64,000 nt of DNA from Hafnia alvei (GTDB lineage: Bacteria; Pseudomonadota; Gammaproteobacteria; Enterobacterales; Enterobacteriaceae), in assembly GCF_964063325.1 (NCBI RefSeq), contig NZ_OZ061315.1, positions 4,216,001-4,280,000 of the forward strand, in the 5' to 3' direction. Positions 45,398 through 53,798 of the stretch are shown piece after piece. Positions within the stretch are counted from its first letter, which is position 1. The number at the start of each line of letters is the position of its first letter. A program made the position numbers and the translations under genes. A model generated the notes under the pieces. It was not told the DNA's origin and ran no database searches. It was given only the letters and a program-made list of their open reading frames with translations.

Positions 45398-46909
45398 ATG
45401 GAGTTCAGTGTAAAAAGCGGTAGCCCGGAAAAACAGCGTAGCGCCTGTATCGTCGTCGGTGTTTTCGAACCGCGCCGACTGTCCCCAATCGCAGAACAGC
45501 TCGATAAAATCAGCGATGGCTACATCAGTGCCCTACTGCGCCGTGGCGAACTGGAAGGTAAAGTGGGTCAGACACTCTTGCTGCACCACGTACCTAACGT
45601 ACTCTCAGAACGCATTTTGCTGATTGGCTGTGGCAAAGAGCGTGAGTTGGACGAACGTCAGTATAAACAAGTCATTCAAAAAACGATTAATACGCTAAAT
45701 GACACCGGTTCTATGGAAGCGGTTTGCTTCCTGACTGAGCTGCACGTCAAAGGCCGTAATACCTACTGGAAAGTGCGTCAGGCGGTCGAAACGGCAAAAG
45801 AAACGCTTTATACCTTCGATCAGTTGAAAAGTAATAAAGCGGAACCGCGCCGCCCACTGCGTAAAATGGTGTTCAACGTCCCAACCCGTCGTGAACTCAC
45901 TAGCGGCGAGCGCGCGATCCAGCACGGCTTAGCCATTGCTGCCGGTATTAAGGCCGCGAAAGATCTTGGCAACATGCCGCCAAACATCTGTAACGCAGGC
46001 TATTTGGCTTCACAGGCTCGTCAGCTTGCCGACAGCTTCAGCCCGAACGTTAGCACCCGCGTTATCGGTGAACAGCAGATGAAAGAGCTAGGCATGAATG
46101 CCTATCTTGCCGTGGGTCAAGGTTCACAAAATGAATCGTTGATGTCCGTGATTGAATATAAGGGCAACAAAAACCCAGATGCTAAACCTATCGTATTGGT
46201 TGGTAAGGGTTTAACCTTTGACTCTGGCGGTATTTCAATCAAACCCGCTGACAGCATGGACGAGATGAAATACGACATGTGCGGTGCCGCTTCGGTCTAC
46301 GGCGTGATGCGCATGGCTGCTGAGCTTCAGCTTCCGTTGAATATCGTTGGCGTACTGGCTGGTTGCGAAAACATGCCTGGCGGCCGCGCTTATCGTCCCG
46401 GTGATGTTTTGACCACGATGAACGGCCAAACCGTTGAAGTGCTCAATACTGATGCCGAAGGACGTTTAGTTCTGTGTGACGTGTTAACCTACGTTGAGCG
46501 TTTCGAACCCGATGTGGTTATCGATGTGGCTACGTTGACCGGTGCCTGCGTTATCGCGCTGGGTCATCATTTGACGGGCTTAATGGCAAACCATAACCCA
46601 TTAGCCTCCGAGCTTATCAGCGCATCAGAACAAGCCGGTGACCGTGCATGGCGTCTGCCAATGATGGATGAGTTCCAAGATCAGCTGGATTCCAATTTTG
46701 CCGACATGGCAAACATCGGTGGCCGTCCTGGCGGAGCGATTACCGCAGCGTGCTTCCTGTCTCGATTCACCCGCAAATATAGCTGGGCGCATCTGGATAT
46801 CGCAGGCACCGCGTGGCGTTCAGGGAAAGCAAAAGGTGCAACGGGTCGCCCCGTCGCCATGCTTTCTCAGTTCTTGCTCAATCGTGCAGGCCTGAACGGC
46901 GACGATTAA
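45398..46909 (+). CDS. pepA: Leucyl aminopeptidase A (PepA)
   Basis: The 503-residue protein matches the M17 family: KGLTFDSGGISIKPA, DEMKYDMCGAASV and NTDAEGRLVLCD, which contribute the metal-binding Lys, Asp and Glu and the bicarbonate-site Arg. It removes N-terminal residues, preferably Leu. In enterobacteria it also binds DNA in Xer recombination and carAB control. AGGAGAG precedes the ATG at 45398. The gene is upstream of holC and valS in the same direction, with a terminator-like hairpin in between. Confidence 0.97.
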   Translation: MEFSVKSGSPEKQRSACIVVGVFEPRRLSPIAEQLDKISDGYISALLRRGELEGKVGQTLLLHHVPNVLSERILLIGCGKERELDERQYKQVIQKTINTLNDTGSMEAVCFLTELHVKGRNTYWKVRQAVETAKETLYTFDQLKSNKAEPRRPLRKMVFNVPTRRELTSGERAIQHGLAIAAGIKAAKDLGNMPPNICNAGYLASQARQLADSFSPNVSTRVIGEQQMKELGMNAYLAVGQGSQNESLMSVIEYKGNKNPDAKPIVLVGKGLTFDSGGISIKPADSMDEMKYDMCGAASVYGVMRMAAELQLPLNIVGVLAGCENMPGGRAYRPGDVLTTMNGQTVEVLNTDAEGRLVLCDVLTYVERFEPDVVIDVATLTGACVIALGHHLTGLMANHNPLASELISASEQAGDRAWRLPMMDEFQDQLDSNFADMANIGGRPGGAITAACFLSRFTRKYSWAHLDIAGTAWRSGKAKGATGRPVAMLSQFLLNRAGLNGDD

Positions 46910-46932
46910 GAAAATTGAGTTAAAATAAATAG

Positions 46933-46985
46933 AACCCCCACCCCAGACCTCTGTTTTTAAGAGACGACTGGGAGGGGGTCTTTCG
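46933..46985 (+). terminator. Terminator after pepA
   Basis: ACCCCCACCCCAG and CTGGGAGGGGGT form a strong stem with one mismatched region, then TCTTTCGTTG. A partial T run follows. Some read-through into holC is likely. Confidence 0.65.
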
Positions 46986-47040
46986 TTGTTGTATTTCATT
47001 ACTTCATAAGTGCTGCACAAGCGTAAGGCTATATCACATC

Positions 47041-47490
47041 ATGAAACAGGCAACCTTCTATCTCATGGAGCATCATCAACCTGATGGTGAACTGGATGCC
47101 GTTGAGGCTTTGGCCTGTGATCTCGCCGCCCAACACTGGCGCTCCGGTAAACGAATTTTATTGGCTTGCCAAAGTCAGGAACAGGCTCAAAAATTAGATG
47201 AAGCCCTTTGGGCGCGTGATCCGCACCAGTTTGTGCCACATAATCTGGCCGGTGAAGGCCCACATTATGGCGCGCCTGTCGAACTTTCATGGCCGGGAAA
47301 ACGGGGTAATTCACCGCGTGAACTGATGATCTGCTTGCAGACCGAGTTCGCAGATTTTGCTACTGCTTTCCATGAAGTGATAGACTTCGTTCCTTATGAA
47401 GACGCTTTAAAACAGTTGGCGCGTGAGCGCTATAAAATCTACCGCAGCGTCGGCTTTCAATTGACCACGGCTACGCCGCCAACTCACTGA
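47041..47490 (+). CDS. holC: DNA polymerase III chi subunit (HolC)
   Basis: The 149-residue protein starts MKQATFYLMEH and shows the chi pattern: LACDLAAQHWRSGKRILLACQSQEQAQKLDEALWARDPHQFVPHNLAGEGP. Chi couples the clamp loader to single-strand-binding protein. It ends 27 bp before valS, the order of E. coli. No other gene overlaps. Confidence 0.93.
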   Translation: MKQATFYLMEHHQPDGELDAVEALACDLAAQHWRSGKRILLACQSQEQAQKLDEALWARDPHQFVPHNLAGEGPHYGAPVELSWPGKRGNSPRELMICLQTEFADFATAFHEVIDFVPYEDALKQLARERYKIYRSVGFQLTTATPPTH

Positions 47491-47517
47491 TCGATCAAAT
47501 CAAAGAACAGACGAACC

Positions 47518-50373
47518 ATGGAAAAGACATATAACCCGCAAGACATTGAGCAGCCGCTCTACGAGCACTGGGAACAGCAGGGCTACTTCAAGCCGAATGG
47601 CGACACCAGTAAAGAAAGCTTCTGTATTATGATCCCGCCGCCGAACGTCACCGGCAGCCTGCATATGGGTCATGCTTTCCAGCAGACCATCATGGACACC
47701 ATGATCCGCTATCAGCGCATGCAGGGTAAAAACACCCTGTGGCAGGTCGGTACCGACCACGCGGGTATCGCCACCCAGATGGTCGTCGAGCGCAAAATTG
47801 CCGCCGAAGAAGGCAAAACTCGTCACGACTATGGTCGTGATGCCTTTATCGACAAAATCTGGCAGTGGAAAGAAGAATCCGGCGGCACCATTACTCGCCA
47901 GATGCGCCGTTTGGGCAACTCCGTCGACTGGGAGCGCGAGCGCTTCACAATGGACGATGGCCTGTCTAATGCGGTGAAAGAAGTTTTCGTTCGTCTGTAT
48001 AAAGAAGACCTGATTTATCGCGGTAAGCGTCTGGTTAACTGGGATCCAAAACTGCGCACGGCTATCTCCGATCTGGAAGTAGAAAACCGTGAAACCAAAG
48101 GCTCCATGTGGCACCTGCGTTATCCGCTGGCCGATGGCGCTAAAACCGCCGACGGTAAAGACTATCTGGTGGTTGCCACTACGCGCCCTGAAACCCTGTT
48201 GGGCGATACCGGTGTTGCCGTTAACCCAGAAGATCCACGCTACAAAGATTTGATCGGTAAATTCGTGGTTCTGCCGCTGGTTGGCCGTCGCATTCCTATC
48301 GTCGGTGATGAACACGCCGATATGGAAAAAGGTACCGGCTGCGTGAAAATCACCCCTGCGCACGACTTCAATGACTATGAAGTTGGCCGCCGCCACGCAC
48401 TGCCAATGATCAACATTCTGACCTTCGACGGTGACATTCGCGACGAAGCAGAAGTTTTGGATACCAACGGCGAAGAAACCGACGTTTACAGCAACGAAAT
48501 CCCAGAACAGTTCCGTGGCATGGAGCGTTTTGCCGCTCGCCGTGCCGTGGTGAAAGCCTGTGATGAAGCCGGCCTGCTGGTTGAAATCAAACCTCACGAT
48601 CTTACCGTTCCATACGGCGACCGTGGCGGCGTGGTTATCGAACCGATGCTGACCGACCAATGGTACGTTCGCACTGCGCCGCTGGCGAAAGTGGCGATTG
48701 AAGCCGTTGAGCAAGGTGAAATCCAGTTCGTACCTAAGCAGTACGAAAACATGTACTACTCTTGGATGCGCGACATTCAAGACTGGTGTATTTCTCGTCA
48801 GCTGTGGTGGGGTCATCGCATTCCTGCTTGGTACGACAACGAAGGCAACGTATTCGTTGGCCGTGACGAAGACGAAGTACGCCGTGAAAATAACTTAGGC
48901 GCAGACGTTGAACTGAAACAGGACGACGACGTTCTGGATACATGGTTCTCTTCTGGTCTGTGGACTTTCTCAACGCTGGGCTGGCCTGAACAGACCGAAG
49001 CGCTGAAAACCTTCCACCCAACGAACGTGTTAACCAGCGGTTTCGACATCATCTTCTTCTGGATCGCGCGCATGATCATGCTGACCATGCACTTCGTGAA
49101 AGATGAAAATGGCAAACCACAGGTTCCATTCAAAACCGTCTATGTGACCGGTCTTATCCGTGACGACGAAGGACAAAAAATGTCTAAGTCTAAGGGTAAC
49201 GTCATCGACCCGCTGGATATGATCGACGGTATTTCTCTGCCAGAACTGTTAGAGAAACGTACCGGCAATATGATGCAGCCACAGCTGGCTGAAAAAATTG
49301 CTAAACGCACCGAAAAACAGTTCCCAGAAGGCATTGAGCCACACGGTACTGATGCTCTGCGCTTCACCTTGGCAGCGCTGGCTTCTACCGGCCGTGATAT
49401 CAACTGGGATATGAAGCGTTTGGAAGGTTATCGTAACTTCTGTAACAAGCTGTGGAATGCTAGCCGCTTCGTACTGATGAATACGGAAGAGCAGGATTGT
49501 GGCCTAAACGGCGGCGAAATGGTTCTGTCCTTAGCAGACCGTTGGATCCTGTCCGAATTCAACCAGACGGTAAAAGCTTACCGCGAAGCACTGGATAACT
49601 TCCGCTTCGATCTGGCTGCCAATATTCTGTATGAGTTCACATGGAACCAGTTCTGCGACTGGTATCTGGAACTGGCCAAGCCGGTCATGACTGGTGGTTC
49701 AGAAGCTGAACTGCGCGGTACCCGCAATACGCTGGTCACCGTGCTGGAAGCCCTGCTGCGCTTGGCGCATCCGGTGATCCCATACATCACCGAAACCATC
49801 TGGCAGCGCGTGAAAGGCCTGAAAGGGATTACTGCAGACACCATCATGTTGCAGCCATTCCCTGAGTACGACGCATCTCAGGTTGATGAGAAAGCGCTGG
49901 CCGATCTGGAATGGATCAAGCAAACCATTATCGCCGTGCGTAACATTCGTGCCGAGATGAATATTGCGCCAAGCAAGCCACTGGAACTGCTGCTGCGTGA
50001 ATGCAGCGCGGATGCTCAGCGTCGCGTACAGGAGAACCTAAGCTTCATTCAGGCTCTGGCGCGTTTGGAAAGCATCACCGTACTGGCTGCGGGCGATAAA
50101 GGCCCAGTTTCTGTCACCAAGCTGGTTGACGGTGCTGAATTGCTGATCCCAATGGCTGGCCTTATCGACAAAGACGCAGAGCTCGATCGCTTAGCCAAAG
50201 AAGTGGCTAAGATCGAAGCTGAAATTGGCCGTATCGAAGCGAAACTGTCTAACGAAGGTTTCGTGGCCCGCGCACCTGAGGCCGTTGTTGCCAAAGAGCG
50301 TGAGAAGATGAACGGCTACGCCGATGCCAAAGCGAAGCTCATCGAACAGCAAGCGGTGATTGCAGCGCTGTAA
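47518..50373 (+). CDS. valS: Valyl-tRNA synthetase
   Basis: The 951-residue class I enzyme begins MEKTYNPQDIEQPLYEHWE. It has the HIGH-type motif PPPNVTGSLHMGHAF near residues 41-55 and KMSKSKGNVIDP for KMSKS near 554-560. An editing domain lies between, and the C-terminal coiled coil (KDAELDRLAKEVAKIEAEIGRIEAKL) contacts tRNA. It charges tRNA-Val. The ATG is 27 bp after holC. Length agrees with E. coli ValS. A clean terminator follows. Confidence 0.98.
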   Translation: MEKTYNPQDIEQPLYEHWEQQGYFKPNGDTSKESFCIMIPPPNVTGSLHMGHAFQQTIMDTMIRYQRMQGKNTLWQVGTDHAGIATQMVVERKIAAEEGKTRHDYGRDAFIDKIWQWKEESGGTITRQMRRLGNSVDWERERFTMDDGLSNAVKEVFVRLYKEDLIYRGKRLVNWDPKLRTAISDLEVENRETKGSMWHLRYPLADGAKTADGKDYLVVATTRPETLLGDTGVAVNPEDPRYKDLIGKFVVLPLVGRRIPIVGDEHADMEKGTGCVKITPAHDFNDYEVGRRHALPMINILTFDGDIRDEAEVLDTNGEETDVYSNEIPEQFRGMERFAARRAVVKACDEAGLLVEIKPHDLTVPYGDRGGVVIEPMLTDQWYVRTAPLAKVAIEAVEQGEIQFVPKQYENMYYSWMRDIQDWCISRQLWWGHRIPAWYDNEGNVFVGRDEDEVRRENNLGADVELKQDDDVLDTWFSSGLWTFSTLGWPEQTEALKTFHPTNVLTSGFDIIFFWIARMIMLTMHFVKDENGKPQVPFKTVYVTGLIRDDEGQKMSKSKGNVIDPLDMIDGISLPELLEKRTGNMMQPQLAEKIAKRTEKQFPEGIEPHGTDALRFTLAALASTGRDINWDMKRLEGYRNFCNKLWNASRFVLMNTEEQDCGLNGGEMVLSLADRWILSEFNQTVKAYREALDNFRFDLAANILYEFTWNQFCDWYLELAKPVMTGGSEAELRGTRNTLVTVLEALLRLAHPVIPYITETIWQRVKGLKGITADTIMLQPFPEYDASQVDEKALADLEWIKQTIIAVRNIRAEMNIAPSKPLELLLRECSADAQRRVQENLSFIQALARLESITVLAAGDKGPVSVTKLVDGAELLIPMAGLIDKDAELDRLAKEVAKIEAEIGRIEAKLSNEGFVARAPEAVVAKEREKMNGYADAKAKLIEQQAVIAAL

Positions 50374-50399
50374 CTAGCGCGGTAAGCAAAACACCTATC

Positions 50400-50430
50400 A
50401 GCGGGGAACATTGTTCCCCGCTTTTTTTTA
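50400..50430 (+). terminator. valS terminator
   Basis: GCGGGGAACA and TGTTCCCCGC form a near-perfect stem followed by eight T, about 27 bases after the valS stop. Confidence 0.95.
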
Positions 50431-50575
50431 CCTCGCACGCAGAACGCTTGCATCCTCACTATCAGCGGTGGTATTAAGGAATTTCGTGCGCCATCACGCG
50501 GGGTACAACGCTCCGTGACAACAGCCTAAAATAGCGATGTGCGTCAGAACGTTTACACAACGGAACAACCGGGTA

Positions 50576-51085
50576 ATGACTATGACAACAGAAACGCCTT
50601 TACGACTTCAGGTGCGCCAGATGACGGCAAACGACAACGCAGCCATTGCGCAGGTTATTCGTGAAGTTTCAGCTGAGTGCGGCCTCACCGCAGACAAAGG
50701 CTATACCGTATCTGACCCAAACCTTGACCATCTATTCGACGTTTATAGCCAGCCACGCTGCGCCTATTGGGTGGTTGAGCTCGATGGGCAAGTGGTTGGC
50801 GGCGGCGGCGTTGCTCCGCTTGAAGGCGCAGACGTCAGCCTGTGTGAGCTGCAAAAGATGTATTTTCTGCCGGTATTGCGCGGAAAAGGTTTAGCCAAAC
50901 AATTGGCTATTCAAGCCATGGATTTTGCTCGTGAGAACGGTTTTAGCCAATGTTATCTAGAAACCACTGCCTCCCTCACCGCGGCCATAGCGCTCTATGA
51001 GAAGCTCGGATTTAACCATATTACCGAAGCTCTCGGCAGCACACGTCATGTGGACTGCGAAGTCAGGATGCTGAGAGAGCTGTAA
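50576..51085 (+). CDS. yjgM: GNAT acetyltransferase (YjgM-like)
   Basis: The 169-residue protein follows E. coli YjgM: VIREVSAECGLTADKGYTVSDPNLD, WVVELDGQVVGGGGVAPL, and the acetyl-CoA loop LPVLRGKGLAKQLA. I take the ATG at 50576 (MTMTTETPL), with 50582 as an alternative; the ribosome-binding site is weak. The substrate is not known from the sequence. It lies between the valS terminator and rraB, as in related genomes. The end has a convergent terminator shared with rraB. Confidence 0.88.
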   Translation: MTMTTETPLRLQVRQMTANDNAAIAQVIREVSAECGLTADKGYTVSDPNLDHLFDVYSQPRCAYWVVELDGQVVGGGGVAPLEGADVSLCELQKMYFLPVLRGKGLAKQLAIQAMDFARENGFSQCYLETTASLTAAIALYEKLGFNHITEALGSTRHVDCEVRMLREL

Positions 51086-51159
51086 GGTCTAACTATTCTA
51101 AATAGCGCTAATCCTAAAAACGCCCGCGAAGTGTGATTAAATCGCCTTTTTGCACATAA

Positions 51160-51192
51160 AAAAATCCGGTGCCATCGCTGACACCGGATTCA
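51160..51192. terminator. Terminator between yjgM and rraB
   Basis: AATCCGGTG and CACCGGATT form a 9-bp stem with a 10-base loop. A-rich sequence lies on the left side, so it works best for rraB on the minus strand. Confidence 0.85.
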
Positions 51193-51245
51193 CTATTCTC
51201 ACTATGACGTTAACTATGCGACGTTAAAGATGAGCATCTTAAAAT

Positions 51246-51677
51246 CTAATGGCGAACGCCATTGTCATCCTCATCAACGCCTTCTGCGTCGTCATCTTCG
51301 TCGTCGTCACCTTCTTCACCGTTAGGATCTTCGAAGTAGGTGCCCCAGCCGTCGTAGTTCACATTCATTTTTTCAGCGAGGTTTACCAGCTGTTCAACCT
51401 GAGTATCGATCACTTCCGCATTCAGGCCAACTTCGCTGATAACATCGCAGCACATTAGCAGCGTACCGTCTTCAACTTCCAGCTCTTCAGCATCGGTGAC
51501 TTCATAGCCGAGTTTAAAAGCTTCAACCGCCGCTTTTTCTAACAGCTCAAAGTTATCCGCCGAAAGATGATGCTCAATGGTGTATAACGCGTCCGGATCG
51601 CTGCCGTCGTCCAGCAGTTCTTCAATGATCAGGCGAGTTTCTTCACGTTGTTCTTCTAATAGCTCAGGATTTGCCAT
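51246..51677 (-). CDS. rraB: Ribonuclease E inhibitor RraB
   Basis: The 143-residue acidic protein matches RraB (formerly YjgD): EEQREETRLIIEELLDDGSDPDALYTIEHHLSADNFELLEKAAVEAFKLGYEV, ending in a very acidic tail (DDDEDDDAEGVDEDD). RraB binds RNase E and changes which RNAs are degraded. It is on the minus strand between yjgM and argI, as in E. coli. The ATG at 51677 has GAGGACAACGGC upstream. Confidence 0.95.
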   Translation of the reverse strand: MANPELLEEQREETRLIIEELLDDGSDPDALYTIEHHLSADNFELLEKAAVEAFKLGYEVTDAEELEVEDGTLLMCCDVISEVGLNAEVIDTQVEQLVNLAEKMNVNYDGWGTYFEDPNGEEGDDDEDDDAEGVDEDDNGVRH

Positions 51678-51779
51678 GCCGTTGTCCTCAATCTGTATGC
51701 AATCACGCTACTTTCATTCTCCCACAGCCGCGCCCATGCCTCCATAAGAAACGTGAATATTTATCTCTCAGGGGTTGAT

Positions 51780-51818
51780 TTTGAATTTTAATACACATAA
51801 TGTGAATATTAATTCATT
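51780..51818. promoter_or_regulatory. Pair of ARG boxes (ArgR operator) before argI
   Basis: Two 18-bp boxes with the exact 3-bp separation: TTTGAATTTTAATACACA (51780-51797, one mismatch in the core) and TGTGAATATTAATTCATT (51801-51818, perfect to WNTGAATWWWWATTCANW). ArgR hexamers with arginine bind such pairs and repress argI. The site lies 35 bases before the start. Confidence 0.92.
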
Positions 51819-51852
51819 CAGCACAATAAAAACACAACTGAGGATGAGCACT

Positions 51853-52860
51853 ATGAGTCAGCTATATCAGCATCATTTTCTTAGATTACTGGATTTCACG
51901 CCTGCAGATATCGCATATCTACTCACTTTAGCCGCCGAGCTTAAACAGGCTAAGAAAGCAGGTAATGAACCACAAACGCTGAAAGGTAAAAATATCGCGC
52001 TCATCTTCGAAAAAGACTCCACCCGAACCCGCTGCTCTTTCGAAGTTGCCGCTTACGACCAAGGTGCTAACGTGACCTACTTAGGCTCAAACGGCAGCCA
52101 AATCGGCCACAAAGAATCCATCAAAGACAGCGCCCGCGTGCTGGGCAGAATGTACGACGCCATCCAGTATCGCGGCTGGGGGCAGGACGTGGTTGAAACA
52201 TTGGCGCAGTATGCCGGCGTGCCTATTTGGAATGGATTAACCAATGAATTTCACCCAACCCAAATCTTAGCCGATCTGCTGACCATTCAAGAACATATGC
52301 CAAATAAGCCGCTGTCACAGGTGAAGCTGGCATACCTTGGCGATGCGCGTAATAACATGGGCAACTCATTGCTGGAAGGCGCTGCGCTGATGGGGATGGA
52401 GCTGCGTCTCGTTGCACCAAAAGCCTGCTGGCCCGAAGCTGAACTGGTGGCTCAATGTCAGACGATCGCCGACAAAACCGGCGCGAAGCTGGTTTTAACC
52501 GAAGGTCTGGCGGAAGGCGTGAAAGACGCCGATTTCCTTTACACCGACGTTTGGGTCTCCATGGGCGAACCGAAAGAGGTGTGGAAAGAGCGTATCGCCC
52601 AGCTATTGCCTTATCAAATCAACATGAATGTGATCAAGCTGACCGGTAACCCACAGGTAAAATTCCTGCACTGTTTACCGGCTTTCCATGACGATCAAAC
52701 CGCCTTAGGCAAACAGATGGCAGAGCAATACGGGCTGCATGGCGGAATGGAAGTAACCGATGAAGTGTTTGAATCCGAGCACAGCATCGTGTTTGACGAA
52801 GCGGAAAACCGTCTGCACACCATTAAAGCCGTGATGGTGGCAACATTAGGCAAATTGTAA
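51853..52860 (+). CDS. argI: Ornithine carbamoyltransferase
   Basis: The 335-residue protein starts at 51853 (MSQLYQHHFLRLLDF) with GAGG nine bases upstream. Earlier frames lack a ribosome-binding site. It has the carbamoyl phosphate site STRTRCSFE, then HPTQILADLLT and the ornithine-site HCLPAFHD. It turns ornithine and carbamoyl phosphate into citrulline. The end MVATLGKL is normal. It is directly controlled by the ARG boxes at 51780-51818 and is followed by its own terminator. Confidence 0.97.
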   Translation: MSQLYQHHFLRLLDFTPADIAYLLTLAAELKQAKKAGNEPQTLKGKNIALIFEKDSTRTRCSFEVAAYDQGANVTYLGSNGSQIGHKESIKDSARVLGRMYDAIQYRGWGQDVVETLAQYAGVPIWNGLTNEFHPTQILADLLTIQEHMPNKPLSQVKLAYLGDARNNMGNSLLEGAALMGMELRLVAPKACWPEAELVAQCQTIADKTGAKLVLTEGLAEGVKDADFLYTDVWVSMGEPKEVWKERIAQLLPYQINMNVIKLTGNPQVKFLHCLPAFHDDQTALGKQMAEQYGLHGGMEVTDEVFESEHSIVFDEAENRLHTIKAVMVATLGKL

Positions 52861-52883
52861 TTACTGCACTCATCATCAATAAA

Positions 52884-52917
52884 TCAGCGCGCCCGACATT
52901 CACGGCGCGCTGATTTT
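52884..52917 (+). terminator. argI terminator
   Basis: TCAGCGCGCC and GGCGCGCTGA form a perfect 10-bp stem followed by TTTTATTTTA, 23 bases after the argI stop. Confidence 0.92.
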
Positions 52918-52920
52918 ATT

Positions 52921-53050
52921 TTATACAACAGCCGCAGTTTCTGGCGTAATACAGGTGCCCTTCTCTCGGCGTAAAATGGCTTCGGCGTCTGCTAACGCAC
53001 CGATAAAGGCCGTTCCGCCCGTTTGTTCAACAAACTCAAGTTTCACTGTT
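52921..53050 (-). pseudogene. 3' remnant of a gene, probably carbamate kinase (arcC-like)
   Basis: On the minus strand, a 41-codon end reads LEFVEQTGGTAFIGALADAE, then an AILRREKGT motif, ending ITPETAAVV before a stop. This is like the tail of carbamate kinases, where F-EQ-G--A-I is followed by -AL-GE-GT-I. A stop in frame just upstream shows that the rest is lost. Arginine-deiminase clusters (arcA, arcC) lie next to argI in Salmonella, which fits. Identification is tentative. Confidence 0.45.
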
Positions 53051-53183
53051 TAAACATGGGGATGAGCGGATCCGTGGTTTTCTAACCAATATCGACAAAT
53101 ACACGCTGCGGTGACAATTTCAGCAAAACTTAATCATCGCAGTCGCGCAAACTGCGATGAATCAAAGATCTATTTATGCAAAA

Positions 53184-53651
53184 TCACTTAACCAAAATCT
53201 TCACGACCGCTTTTTTAACCGGCGCATTCTCACCCACCGCGCACATGGGCTTATGTAATTCGCCGGGATAGAAAACCACGAAATCGCCTGCGTTCATGAT
53301 AAAACTTTTCTCTTCTAAACCCTGCTGACCCAGAGATAAAAAGGCAATATCCTTACCTTCAAGCCATTCAGCGCTGCCTTGCGGCGCAGCAAGATTGCTG
53401 AAGACCATTTTTTCCTGCCCGGCTAAGACAATTTGGATATCCAAATATTTGCCGTGCAATTCCTGACGGCGCTCTTCCGCTGGAGAAGTTGAGTCGTTAA
53501 AAATCATCACGAACTGATTTTCGCCATCAACATCAAACTTGCCTAGCGCAGAATCTGCATTGAAATTCGCCATCACATGTTGAATCGCCTGCTTGAGCTG
53601 AGCAGATAAATAAGGCAACAGTTCTAGATGGTTAACATTTCCAGTGATCAT
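53184..53651 (-). CDS. tabA: YhcH/YjgK/YiaL family protein, TabA-like
   Basis: The 155-residue protein has the DUF386 cupin pattern. FDVDGENQFVMIFND, HGKYLDIQIVLAGQEKM and FVVFYPGELHKPMCAVG include the His/Glu metal ligands typical of this family. In E. coli the equivalent (tabA/yjgK) lies close to argI and affects biofilm formation. A sugar-epimerising role is suspected for relatives. A start at 53651 (MITGNVNHLELL) is well supported by similarity. Its neighbours are the arcC-like remnant and the trehalose genes. Confidence 0.85.
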   Translation of the reverse strand: MITGNVNHLELLPYLSAQLKQAIQHVMANFNADSALGKFDVDGENQFVMIFNDSTSPAEERRQELHGKYLDIQIVLAGQEKMVFSNLAAPQGSAEWLEGKDIAFLSLGQQGLEEKSFIMNAGDFVVFYPGELHKPMCAVGENAPVKKAVVKILVK

Positions 53652-53761
53652 ACATTCCTCGATATTTCGCTTAAATTATTTTGAAACATCGTTTTAGTAT
53701 AAAGAAACAGGAACCTCTGAAACGAGGTGCCAACCACAATTTGGTGAGGATTGCCGCCAAC

Positions 53762-53786
53762 AAAAATCCCCCAGCTCAGGGGGATT
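53762..53786 (-). terminator. treC terminator
   Basis: Read on the minus strand AATCCCCC ... GGGGGATT has a short loop, then five T. It ends the treB-treC operon 13 bases after treC. Confidence 0.9.
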
Positions 53787-53798
53787 CACGTCAGACAA

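Noticed and set aside
47500..48816. Long open frame (438 codons) on the minus strand within valS
   Set aside because: It is antisense to a highly conserved gene, its composition (many His, Phe, Val, Asn) is that of a mirror frame, and no start site or family pattern is visible.
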